NCBI GenBank assembly: GCA_023434025.1 | Contig: JAEYTL010000021.1 | Coordinates: 62,001-126,000, forward strand | DNA: 64,000 nucleotides | Source: Bacteroidota bacterium | GTDB taxonomy: Bacteria > Bacteroidota > Bacteroidia > Flavobacteriales > Flavobacteriaceae | Direction: 5' to 3' | Shown: one piece after another, positions 10,274-18,302 of the stretch | Layout of the letters: the number at the start of each line of letters is the position of its first letter | How positions within the stretch are numbered: position 1 is the stretch's first letter | The notes under the pieces: generated by a model | The model's input: the letters and a program-made list of their open reading frames with translations, nothing else | What the model was told of the DNA's origin: nothing | Database searches by the model: none | Program-made: the position numbers and the translations under genes

Positions 10274-11896
10274 TTATACGGGTATATCCATTTTAATTTT
10301 GGCAATGGTGGTGTCTGCTTTTACATGAGCAGCATTGGCTCTGCCACTCGGATCCTGGTTTTCCTGCCATTTCGGGATCCATTTCCGCACCGTTTGTGCC
10401 GCTGCCACCTGTGGAAAATGTTTATGAAAAATCCTTCTGTAAAAGAACGCTTCCTTGGTAACCGGCGTGTTGTACGGATACAGTTCTGCCGCTTTTTCAA
10501 ATTCCTCATCCGTTACCTGGCCTGAACAATATTCAATTAACGTATCGATCCAGTTGTAGCCTACTCCATCTGAGAATTGTTCTTTCTGACGCCACAACAC
10601 TTCGTCCGGTAAATATGGTTGTTCCGGCGTATCAAACGCTTTACGCAGGATGTATTTTTCAATTCCGTCATACGCAGACGGCATTTTTTCTTCCGGTTTG
10701 ATTTTAATGGCTAATTCCAGAAAAGCTTTATCTAAAAACGGAACCCTGGCCTCCAGTCCGTGAGCCATGGTCGATTTATCTGCCCGAAGCAAATCGGCCG
10801 TAAACAGCTTCTGCACACGCTCAATGGTTTCTTTTTGAAACTCTTCTATGCCCGGAGCATTTCTGAAGTATAAGTATCCGCCAAAAATCTCATCGGCTCC
10901 TTCGCCCGAGAGCACTACTTTTATACCCTTATCAGTAATGGCTTTAGAAAGGAAATACATAGGGGTACTGGCACGAACCGAGGTAACATCATACGTTTCC
11001 AGATGCCAGATCAATTTGTCTAAAATCTCGATTCCCTGCTCGATCGTAAAATGGATTTCGTGGTGTTGCGTTCCTAAAAACCCGGCTACCTTTCGGGCTG
11101 CTTTGGCATCAGGAGCTTCAGCATCTAATCCGATGGAAAACGAATGTAATGTTTTACCCATTTCCTTCATATAACGGGCCGCAATAGAAGAAGTTAACGA
11201 CGAATCCAACCCTCCGGAAAGCAATACCCCGATTGGCACATCACTCATCAACCGTTTACGGACACTTTCGGATAAGGTTTCGCGGATGGCTTTTAAATCT
11301 AACTCTTCCACAGCCAACGTTTCATCTTCCCACTTAGGCTGATAGTATTTCACAAACCCTGTTTTTTCGGTGTAATAATGTCCGGGAGGAAAAGTGGAAA
11401 ATGTTTTACATTGATCGGCAATTGCTTTCATTTCGGACGCAAAATACATTCTTCCTCTTTCATCCAAACCATAATAAAGCGGTTTTACCCCCAGCGGATC
11501 GCGTCCTGCTATAAAATCATCCCCGTCAATGACAACAAAGGCAAACATTCCGTCGAGCATATCGCAAAAATCATAACCGAATTTTTCATACAAATGCACA
11601 ATCACTTCGGAATCAGATGTGGTTCTGAATTGGTGATCTTTTAAAATACCGTCTCTTAATTTCTGGTGATTATAAATTTCGCCGTTATGAACCATCCATG
11701 CTGATGAAGTTCCCTGAATAGGTTGTTTTCCGGTATGCAGGTCAACAATTGACAAACGCTCGTGAGCCAAAATATGTCCGCTCCCCGTTACATGCAAATC
11801 GCTTTCATCCGGACCGCGGTGCGACATTCGTTTAGACAATTCCTGAACTAATGATTCTTCTTTTCCTTTTCCTATAACGGCTAAAATTCCACACAT
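10274..11896 (-). CDS. asnB: Asparagine synthase B (glutamine-hydrolysing)
   Basis: Converts aspartate, glutamine and ATP to asparagine and glutamate. The protein begins MCGILAVIG, so Cys2 becomes the N-terminal nucleophile of the class II glutaminase domain (about 1-190), which also shows RMSHRGPDESD and the MVHNGEIYNH motif. The synthetase domain contains the PP-loop VLLSGGLDSSLTSS near residue 229 and SGEGADEIFGGY near 330. Length (540) is close to E. coli AsnB (554). It is transcribed alone. The 177-bp upstream spacer contains two copies of a 21-bp element that may be operators. Confidence 0.96.
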   Translation of the reverse strand: MCGILAVIGKGKEESLVQELSKRMSHRGPDESDLHVTGSGHILAHERLSIVDLHTGKQPIQGTSSAWMVHNGEIYNHQKLRDGILKDHQFRTTSDSEVIVHLYEKFGYDFCDMLDGMFAFVVIDGDDFIAGRDPLGVKPLYYGLDERGRMYFASEMKAIADQCKTFSTFPPGHYYTEKTGFVKYYQPKWEDETLAVEELDLKAIRETLSESVRKRLMSDVPIGVLLSGGLDSSLTSSIAARYMKEMGKTLHSFSIGLDAEAPDAKAARKVAGFLGTQHHEIHFTIEQGIEILDKLIWHLETYDVTSVRASTPMYFLSKAITDKGIKVVLSGEGADEIFGGYLYFRNAPGIEEFQKETIERVQKLFTADLLRADKSTMAHGLEARVPFLDKAFLELAIKIKPEEKMPSAYDGIEKYILRKAFDTPEQPYLPDEVLWRQKEQFSDGVGYNWIDTLIEYCSGQVTDEEFEKAAELYPYNTPVTKEAFFYRRIFHKHFPQVAAAQTVRKWIPKWQENQDPSGRANAAHVKADTTIAKIKMDIPV

Positions 11897-11962
11897 ATAC
11901 TTTGCTTTATCTGATTACACTTAAATTGATAAAGCAAAAGTCATTATTATGTTTGTTTTTTT

Positions 11963-12014
11963 AAACTAAAAAAGCATTTTTAATTACAAAATAAAACTAA
12001 AAAAGCATTTTTAA
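11963..12014. repeat. Two direct copies of a 21-bp element upstream of asnB
   Basis: AAACTAAAAAAGCATTTTTAA occurs at 11963-11983 and again at 11994-12014, a period of 31 bp or about three helical turns. Each core, AAAAAGCATTTTT, is nearly palindromic. The copies lie 67-118 bp upstream of the asnB start and just beyond the 3' end of the next gene. Confidence 0.75.
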
Positions 12015-12073
12015 GATAAAAACCAAATTAAAATTTACTGTTTTTATGGTTTCAATTACAATCCTTAATTTCT

Positions 12074-12517
12074 TTAAACAACAGATTGGATTTTATATGC
12101 AACACTGTTAACCCTGATTTCATTTCCCTGAACACTGCCTAATAACCTTTGAGCCAACGGAGCCTGCGGAGAAACAGCAAAGACCACCTCTCCTTCTATT
12201 TCAGTTTTGGGCAAGCTGACGGAAAGGAGAAAATAAACATCGTTGGCCTTTACTAAGCTTCCCAAGGCTACTTTTGTATTCTTTTTTTCAAAATCAATTG
12301 CCTCAAAAATCATTTTTGCTTCTAAAAACGCCTTTAATTTCTGATTTAATTTTTCCTGTTCCAGGTGCATCATCGACAAAGCTGTCTCGTGTTTATCTCC
12401 AGCCGAACCTTTGGCGTCGTTTTTAGCATCTTCGGTTAGATCAGCAATCATTTGCCGGAGGGAATCGATTTTAGTCTGAATGAATTGGGAATAGTGTTGG
12501 ATAATTTTTTGTTTCAT
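12074..12517 (-). CDS. Small GreA/GreB-C-domain-like protein
   Basis: A 147-residue protein of a family common in Flavobacteriia, in some databases mislabelled as 3-oxoacyl-ACP synthase. The N-terminal half (about 1-75) is helical and probably coiled coil, with repeated K/E/Q heptads (SLRQMIADLTEDAKNDAK...MHLEQEKLNQKLKAFLEAK). The C-terminal half has the strand pattern of the GreA/GreB FKBP-like domain: GSLVKANDVYFLLSVSLP, then FAVSPQAPLAQRLLGSVQGN and a short final strand. The segment SPQAPLAQRLLGSVQGNEI recalls the SPIGKALLGKKVGDEV signature of Gre factors. It could bind RNA polymerase at the secondary channel, as Gre factors and Rnk do, but that is inferred. It is divergent in length and lacks an obvious acidic tip pair. 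Confidence 0.65.
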   Translation of the reverse strand: MKQKIIQHYSQFIQTKIDSLRQMIADLTEDAKNDAKGSAGDKHETALSMMHLEQEKLNQKLKAFLEAKMIFEAIDFEKKNTKVALGSLVKANDVYFLLSVSLPKTEIEGEVVFAVSPQAPLAQRLLGSVQGNEIRVNSVAYKIQSVV

Positions 12518-12560
12518 TTTATGAAGATACTAAAGCTGAAAGGTTCTGAGGTTTTAAGGT

Positions 12561-12592
12561 AAAAAATCCGCAAAGTTAGATGAACTTTGCGG
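12561..12592 (-). terminator. Intrinsic terminator of the barrel/TPR operon
   Basis: CCGCAAAGTT (12568-12577) and AACTTTGCGG (12583-12592) form a perfect 10-bp stem with loop AGATG. On the minus strand it is followed by a T-run (A-run 12561-12566). Its right arm begins a longer repeat-like text (12583-12622) that recurs at 44531-44575. Confidence 0.8.
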
Positions 12593-12622
12593 ACTTTGTA
12601 AAATCTTTACGGGCTTTGCGGT
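12583..12622. repeat. ACTTTGCG repeat text, copy 1
   Basis: AACTTTGCGGACTTTG, AAATCTTTACG and GGCTTTGCGGTTAAA in a row, matching the order of words at 44531-44575. Its first 10 bases are also the right arm of the barrel-operon terminator. Confidence 0.5.
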
Positions 12623-12631
12623 TAAACAAAC

Positions 12632-14398
12632 TTAAAAATCAAATTTATAATTAGCCCCTAAGACCACCTGAATTTGCTGTGCCGGAAAGTTCATCCATTT
12701 TTCATAAGATTGATTAAACAAATTATTCCCTCTTAAAAACAAGGTTAAACGTTCATTGTATTTATATCCCACATGTGCATTGACATCAAAATAACTATCC
12801 AGGGTTCTGGTCGTAAAAGCATAGAAAGCAGGATCATTCAAAATATCAGGAGCAATAAACTGGTCTTTTCTCTCGCCAACAAAGAACAGATTCAAACCGG
12901 CATACCATTTTTCAGTAATATTGGCATCCACATTGGCTCCGAATGTTATGGAAGGTAAATTCCATACTTCTTCCTGATCTTTAGCGGATAAACTCCGGAA
13001 GGTTCCGTTTATTCCGGTTGAAATATTTTTAGACAAATCGGCTTTGAGTTCACCAAAGAAACTTAGTGTTTTTACATCATCATACACTACATCAAACGAG
13101 TTTCCGAAGGCATATGGTTCAACCTCACCGGGCAAGGCCGGGTCGGCAGCCAACGGAAATACATTATTTCTAAACAACGCTTTGTCATTTTCCTGCATAA
13201 AGGAACCACGGACATTATAGCTGATGTTTCCGGCTAATTTTCCTTTGAGCCCGGCAAAAATATCATACGGCTTACTGGTGGGAGCCACATATAATGTGGG
13301 TGATAAAAACGGATTTTCATTCGTGAAATCACGATACGAATTTTGTTGTAAATTTCCATCTGCTCCGGCATAAAAAATCATCAAATCGCCCACTAATTTA
13401 TAGGAAGCCGTGATGTTTGGATAGATAAAAAACTTGCTTTCACTATGCTCTAAATCGGCACTGTAAAAAAGGGAAACACCCACATCAAAAGCCCAATCAT
13501 CCTGCGTAAGCGAAATGGATGGGTTCAATCCGAAATTCGTGAAGCCATATTTTAGTTCGTTCAGATCAAAATAATTACGTTCAAAACTCCCTGAAACATA
13601 ATCAACAATTACATTGGTTTTTACGGCGGCATCCATAATACCAAATTCAAACGAAGGTTTTATGAGAAAACGGTTTTCTGCTGAACCGTAATTATCCCAG
13701 AAGCGGTTGAATTTTAAACTCGCTCCGGTGAAAAAACTGTCTTCAAAACCAATTTTTCCGCCTAAGTAAAAATTGTGGTAGGTATGCGACGGATCGATTG
13801 CTTTATAAAAGACATCATCCTGGTTAAAATAAGCCTGATTGATTCCGTACCAGTTATAGATTTGATGCTGATAACCCAAATCGGCATTCCAGTTGAAGTT
13901 GCGTTGCTGACTTCCGTAGGTAACATCTAACGAAGTGTTGTAGAATTTATCATCTAAAACCAAATCATTGATTCCTCCCTGTGAAGAGTGGTGACGCAAC
14001 ATTCCTCCTACATAATCTGTACGGCTCAGTTGCTCCGTCACAAACAGTTCTCCCAAAATACGCCCATAATTACCAAATCCTAAGGTGGCGTAATTGCTGA
14101 ATAATTTTTCTTTTTTAGGTTTGTCAACCCCGGCTGCCTTTCCTTTTGCCGGCGTAAATGTCGAGGCTACCGGGAAGGAAAAAATATTATACTGAATTTC
14201 TTCTTTTTTAGCAGTATCATCATCATCCAGCGAAGGGGTTTCTTTCACTTTAAACGCATCCGAAATAGTTGCCGAGTAAGGTTTAACTACATTTACCACT
14301 TCGGTTCCGATGTTTTCATCTTTCTTTTGAGCAAAACCAATCTGGTTTATCAAAAAAAGAAATACTACAATTGATTTATTTAGATTTGAAATCTTCAT
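12632..14398 (-). CDS. Outer-membrane beta-barrel protein, TonB-receptor-like without plug
   Basis: A 588-residue exported protein. A signal peptide (about 1-23, ending GFAQ) is followed by a roughly 90-residue charged linker (KKDENIG...DDDDTAKKEE...KGKAAGVDKPKKEK). The remainder is a run of alternating aromatic beta-strands such as SNYATLGFGNYGRILGELFV and VGYKYNERLTLFLRGNNLFN. It ends QIQVVLGANYKFDF, a typical barrel C-terminus with final Phe. The GNNLFNQSYE segment is characteristic of the last strands of TonB-dependent receptors. The roughly 120-residue plug of such receptors is not recognisable and the length is about 200 residues short of a usual receptor. It is co-transcribed 23 bp after the TPR gene, suggesting a functional pair. 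Function unknown; an outer-membrane assembly or export role is speculation. Confidence 0.75.
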   Translation of the reverse strand: MKISNLNKSIVVFLFLINQIGFAQKKDENIGTEVVNVVKPYSATISDAFKVKETPSLDDDDTAKKEEIQYNIFSFPVASTFTPAKGKAAGVDKPKKEKLFSNYATLGFGNYGRILGELFVTEQLSRTDYVGGMLRHHSSQGGINDLVLDDKFYNTSLDVTYGSQQRNFNWNADLGYQHQIYNWYGINQAYFNQDDVFYKAIDPSHTYHNFYLGGKIGFEDSFFTGASLKFNRFWDNYGSAENRFLIKPSFEFGIMDAAVKTNVIVDYVSGSFERNYFDLNELKYGFTNFGLNPSISLTQDDWAFDVGVSLFYSADLEHSESKFFIYPNITASYKLVGDLMIFYAGADGNLQQNSYRDFTNENPFLSPTLYVAPTSKPYDIFAGLKGKLAGNISYNVRGSFMQENDKALFRNNVFPLAADPALPGEVEPYAFGNSFDVVYDDVKTLSFFGELKADLSKNISTGINGTFRSLSAKDQEEVWNLPSITFGANVDANITEKWYAGLNLFFVGERKDQFIAPDILNDPAFYAFTTRTLDSYFDVNAHVGYKYNERLTLFLRGNNLFNQSYEKWMNFPAQQIQVVLGANYKFDF

Positions 14399-14421
14399 GT
14401 CTTAAATTTTTGTAAAATAAA

Positions 14422-17400
14422 TTAGTTTTGAATCGATGAATTTCGTTTAGATTCTTCTGCTTTAATCACATCCAGTTCTTTTTGAGCTTCTTCTGTCACA
14501 TCCGGATAATCCGTAAAATTTTTGATTACACTCTCTAAAATATAGGTTGCCTGAAAGCTGTCTTTTAACGCATAGAAATTTTTAGCCATTAACACCAGTC
14601 CTTTGGCACTAAAGTATTTATACCCCGAATAATCTTTTGCCAGTTTTTGAATGGCCGTATTGGACGGTTCGTATTTTCCTTCTTTGTTTTTAAAATAAGC
14701 GTCATAATACAACGCTTCAGCCGCCAATTCTCCTTTGGCAATAGTCTGTAATTTGGCGTAAGCAGCTTTGGCTTTCCCCTCGTCATTGGTTTTAATAGCC
14801 GAACGGGCAATTATGATCTGGGCATCACTTTTGATGCGGTCATCTACTTTCGGATTAGCCAATACTTTTTCGGCATACTGCACTGCATTGGTATAATCTT
14901 TCTGTTCATAATATGACTTCATCAGGTTGGATTGAGCGAATGTAATGTTCTGAGGAAAATCGGCCTCAGCCTCCAAGCGTTTTAAAGCCGGAATGGCTTT
15001 AGGATAGTCTTTTTTCTTCAAATGAATTTCAGTCAAACGGGCCAAACTCTGCTCTGTAAATTCACTTCTTGGTTTAGAGACCACAAACTCATAATGCGGA
15101 ATGGCATTATTTTCCAAACCATCGGCAAAATACAACTGAGCCAGATAAAAATTTGCTTTCAGTGAATGGATTCCGTTCGGAAAACGGGAAACATAATTAC
15201 TGAATCCGGTAATGGCTCCTTTGGGATTGTTTTGCAGGTATTGTTTTTCAGCTGATTCATACGAAGTATTATCCAGATCAGCATCTGAAACCTCTACATA
15301 ATCAAGTGTTTTTACCCAATCAGCATATTCATTTACATTTCCGGTGTCCACATAAATCTGGCGGGCTGTATTTACGGCTTCTAAGGCTTCCGGTGTTCTG
15401 GGATATTCAGACGCTACTTTTTTCAATTTTGTAATTGCCAGTTGCGGCTTGTTATCGTTATAATAAATCAATCCCTGACGCAAAATGGCTTTGGCGGCAA
15501 ACGATCCGTTTTTGTATTCACTAATTAACTGATCATACGTTTTCAGAGCTAAATCAGATTTGTTATTATTGGTGTACGTATTACCGAGCTCAAACAACAC
15601 GTCGTCACGGTATTGTGATTTCGGGAAATTTTTCAGAAACAAATTCAGATCCTCAATTTTCTTTTCATTTCGGTTTACAAAACCATAACTCAAGGCTTTT
15701 TGATAGGCCGCATAATCGGCATCAACACCTTTTAACTCGATGGCTTTGTTGTAGGCTTCCATCGCAGGCCAGTATTTTGCAGAAACGAAATAGCTGTCGC
15801 CCATACGCAAATAACTGTCATTCAGGCGTACTTTATCATCTTTTACGGCATCAATATGGTTTTGAAAATAGGTAGCCGCCTGCTCGTATTCTTTCAGTTT
15901 GAAATACGTATAACCAATATTGTAGTTAATGTTCTTGTATTCCGGCGTTGATTTAGCTTCCGGATAACCTGCAAATTGTTTGAACGTCAGCATCGCATCA
16001 CTGAAATTGTCCAACACATATTCGGTTTCTCCTTTCCAAAAGGTAGCACGGGCAGTAAATTTGGCATCCCTTGGCTCAGCTATTGATTTTTTAAACATTT
16101 TCATTGCTTCGGAAAAATTACCATCTGTGTATAATTCCAATCCTCTGTAAAAAGTAACTTTCTGATAAGCCGCTTTGTTGGAAAAGTTTTTATTTTTTTC
16201 GATCAACTCTAACGCTCCTTTGTAATTTTTTGAAGTGATGAATGAGTTGATTAAAAGGTTTTCTACTTCCAGTTTGTTCGGATTATTAGGGTATTTTTCT
16301 AAAAAGGCTGATAAAACTCCCGGAATGGTCTGATAAGAATTTCCGATTTCATAACTCAATTTGGCATAATTCAAAAAGGCATCTTCCTGAATTTTTAAAT
16401 CAAAATCCATTTCAGAGGCATTTTTAAATGCATTCAGAGCCTGCTGTTTTTTGTCTGTTTTTAAATAACTTTCACCCAGATGATAATACGCATTTTGGGC
16501 AACACTGTCATTACCGTTGATTATCTTATTGAATTGACTGATTGCATTTTCATAATCCCCTTGTTTGTAATACGAATAGCCAAAAAGATAATAATCTGTA
16601 TTGCTCCATTTTCCTTTTTTCCCTTTGTATTCTTTCAGGTATGGGATTGCTTTATCATATTGTTTCAGGTTGAAATAACTTTCGCCTATTATTTTATTTA
16701 ATTCTGATTTTTCCATGGCATCACTTTTAGGCATTGCCGCAATACCCAAATCGATTGCTTTTTGGAAGTTTCCGAGTTTAAAGTTCATATCAGCCTGGTA
16801 GTAAGACATTTTTTCTTTATACTTTTGTTCGCCTTCTACCTGTTCAAAATACTCGTTAGCTACTTTATAATCGTCTTTTTCATACGACATGTAGCCCATG
16901 TAGTATTTTGCCTGTGAACCGTATTCTTTTGAATTGACTACTTTGTTAAAATAACTTGTTGCTTCTTTTTTCTTTCCTCCGCTGAAGTTTGCATAGCCTT
17001 TCTGGAAATTAAATTTTTCGCGTTCACCGGCGGTGAGGTTACTTTCGTCTACTTTTTCAAACCATTGCAAAGCCTGAGGAAATTTTCCTTCGTCAAAATA
17101 ATAATGGGCTACTTCAATATAAGCCTGGTTGTGTTTGGAACTGGTTGGATAATCCGCTACAAATTTTTCCATCAGCAAATCGGCATTCGGCTGATTGAGG
17201 CGAATGGCACAATTGGCAATGTAATAGGCACAATCAGACTGTACTTCGTCGCTGATTTTTTCTTCACTCACTTTTTTAAAAATAATCTGAGCCGACTGAT
17301 ACTGTTTTTCCTTATACAATTCTATGGCACGATTGTATTCTTTTAAATCGTGCGTGTAAATTTCTGTTTTCTGGGCTAAAGCGGTGCTATTCAACGCTAA

Positions 17401-17436
17401 CCATAACAGGAAAATAAACCAATTTTTCTTTTGCAT
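14422..17436 (-). CDS. Large periplasmic/outer-membrane TPR protein
   Basis: 1004 residues with a signal peptide (about 1-21, LWLALNSTALAQ) and then tetratricopeptide repeats almost to the C-terminus. Successive TPR cores include FQKGYANFSGGKKKEATSYF, YYLFGYSYYKQGDYENAISQ, AYYHLGESYLKTDKKQQALN, YNIGYTYFKLKEYEQAATYF and DVLFELGNTYTNNNKSDLAL, giving roughly 20 or more repeats. The C-terminus is lysine/glutamate-rich. No enzymatic domain is visible, so it is most likely a periplasmic scaffold. The start ATG sits 24 bp after a TAAATTTG element. It is the first gene of an operon with the barrel protein downstream. TPR proteins of this architecture are widespread in Bacteroidota; I cannot assign a specific complex. 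Confidence 0.85.
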   Translation of the reverse strand: MQKKNWFIFLLWLALNSTALAQKTEIYTHDLKEYNRAIELYKEKQYQSAQIIFKKVSEEKISDEVQSDCAYYIANCAIRLNQPNADLLMEKFVADYPTSSKHNQAYIEVAHYYFDEGKFPQALQWFEKVDESNLTAGEREKFNFQKGYANFSGGKKKEATSYFNKVVNSKEYGSQAKYYMGYMSYEKDDYKVANEYFEQVEGEQKYKEKMSYYQADMNFKLGNFQKAIDLGIAAMPKSDAMEKSELNKIIGESYFNLKQYDKAIPYLKEYKGKKGKWSNTDYYLFGYSYYKQGDYENAISQFNKIINGNDSVAQNAYYHLGESYLKTDKKQQALNAFKNASEMDFDLKIQEDAFLNYAKLSYEIGNSYQTIPGVLSAFLEKYPNNPNKLEVENLLINSFITSKNYKGALELIEKNKNFSNKAAYQKVTFYRGLELYTDGNFSEAMKMFKKSIAEPRDAKFTARATFWKGETEYVLDNFSDAMLTFKQFAGYPEAKSTPEYKNINYNIGYTYFKLKEYEQAATYFQNHIDAVKDDKVRLNDSYLRMGDSYFVSAKYWPAMEAYNKAIELKGVDADYAAYQKALSYGFVNRNEKKIEDLNLFLKNFPKSQYRDDVLFELGNTYTNNNKSDLALKTYDQLISEYKNGSFAAKAILRQGLIYYNDNKPQLAITKLKKVASEYPRTPEALEAVNTARQIYVDTGNVNEYADWVKTLDYVEVSDADLDNTSYESAEKQYLQNNPKGAITGFSNYVSRFPNGIHSLKANFYLAQLYFADGLENNAIPHYEFVVSKPRSEFTEQSLARLTEIHLKKKDYPKAIPALKRLEAEADFPQNITFAQSNLMKSYYEQKDYTNAVQYAEKVLANPKVDDRIKSDAQIIIARSAIKTNDEGKAKAAYAKLQTIAKGELAAEALYYDAYFKNKEGKYEPSNTAIQKLAKDYSGYKYFSAKGLVLMAKNFYALKDSFQATYILESVIKNFTDYPDVTEEAQKELDVIKAEESKRNSSIQN

Positions 17437-17459
17437 GGGATTCGATTTTGTTTAATTTA

Positions 17460-17467
17460 CAAATTTA
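17460..17467 (-). promoter_or_regulatory. Probable -7 element of the TPR/barrel operon
   Basis: CAAATTTA on the plus strand reads TAAATTTG on the minus strand, a perfect TAnnTTTG, 24 bp before the TPR start codon. No clear -33 TTTG is seen. Confidence 0.45.
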
Positions 17468-17569
17468 GGGTTTGCTTAGTGTAGTAACGAGGCTATAAAG
17501 GTGTTTATTATGAACAAGGTTTTAAACAATTCTTAAAGTTGCGGGTTTATGAATGAAATAAAATAAAAT

Positions 17570-17600
17570 TTTGAAAACCATCGTTAACTTAGTACTTTTA
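17570..17600 (+). promoter_or_regulatory. Promoter of ftsE
   Basis: TTTG (17570-17573), 19 bases, TACTTTTA (17593-17600) matches the Bacteroidota consensus with one mismatch. Transcription would start near 17605, which excludes the in-frame TTG at 17571 as translation start and supports the ATG at 17619. Confidence 0.65.
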
Positions 17601-17618
17601 CCACTTAAATCAGAATTT

Positions 17619-18302
17619 ATGTCGAATACAATTGCTTCATTAAAAAACGTCAATATTTTTCAGGAACAAAATATGGTTTTAAAGAATGTCTCGCTGGAAG
17701 TAAACCGGGGAGATTTTATTTACATTATCGGTAAAACCGGTTCCGGAAAAAGTAGTTTTATGAAAACGTTGTATGCCGACTTACCTTTAACAGAAGGCGA
17801 AGGTGCGATTGTGGATTTTGACTTAGCCAAATTAAAAGAAAAAGATATTCCGTACCTGCGAAGAAAAATCGGAATTGTTTTTCAGGACTTTAAACTGTTG
17901 CCGGACAGAAGTATTTTTGACAACCTGGAATTTGTGTTAAAAGCAACCGGATGGAAAGAAAAAGCTGAAATGCAGTTTAAAATTGATGAAGTGCTTGAAA
18001 AAGTTGGTATGAAATCGATGTTGCACAAAATGCCACACCAACTTTCGGGCGGAGAGCAGCAACGGGTTGCCATTGCCAGGGCTTTGTTAAACGACCCCGA
18101 ATTAATCTTAGCCGACGAACCCACCGGTAACCTTGACCCACAAACCAGTGTGGAAGTCATGGAAGTATTGCGGAAAATCAATCAAAACGGTAAAACAATC
18201 ATTATGGCTACTCATGATTATGCGTTGATCATGAAATTCCCCGCTAAAACATTAAAATGCGAAGACAGCACTATTTTTGAGGTGGTGCAAAGAACGGTTT
18301 AG
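17619..18302 (+). CDS. ftsE: Cell-division ABC ATPase FtsE
   Basis: ATP-binding subunit that, with the membrane protein FtsX, regulates peptidoglycan hydrolysis at the division site. The 227-residue product has Walker [10 protein letters not shown], the Q-loop region [20 protein letters not shown], the ABC signature [15 protein letters not shown], Walker [14 protein letters not shown] and the switch histidine in MATHDYALI. The phrase [12 protein letters not shown] is typical of FtsE rather than of LolD or MacB ATPases. The start at 17619 ([14 protein letters not shown]) is chosen because the longer TTG start falls inside the promoter. ftsX is not adjacent. The 3' end overlaps the convergent glycosyltransferase gene by 32 bp. 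Confidence 0.92.
   Translation: MSNTIASLKNVNIFQEQNMVLKNVSLEVNRGDFIYIIGKTGSGKSSFMKTLYADLPLTEGEGAIVDFDLAKLKEKDIPYLRRKIGIVFQDFKLLPDRSIFDNLEFVLKATGWKEKAEMQFKIDEVLEKVGMKSMLHKMPHQLSGGEQQRVAIARALLNDPELILADEPTGNLDPQTSVEVMEVLRKINQNGKTIIMATHDYALIMKFPAKTLKCEDSTIFEVVQRTV

Noticed and set aside
12632..14398. SusC-type nutrient receptor
   Set aside because: Too short, no plug or carboxypeptidase-like N-terminal domain, and no SusD neighbour.
17571..17618. Longer ftsE from a TTG start
   Set aside because: The TTG lies inside a good promoter match (TTTG-N19-TACTTTTA), so it would not be on the mRNA.
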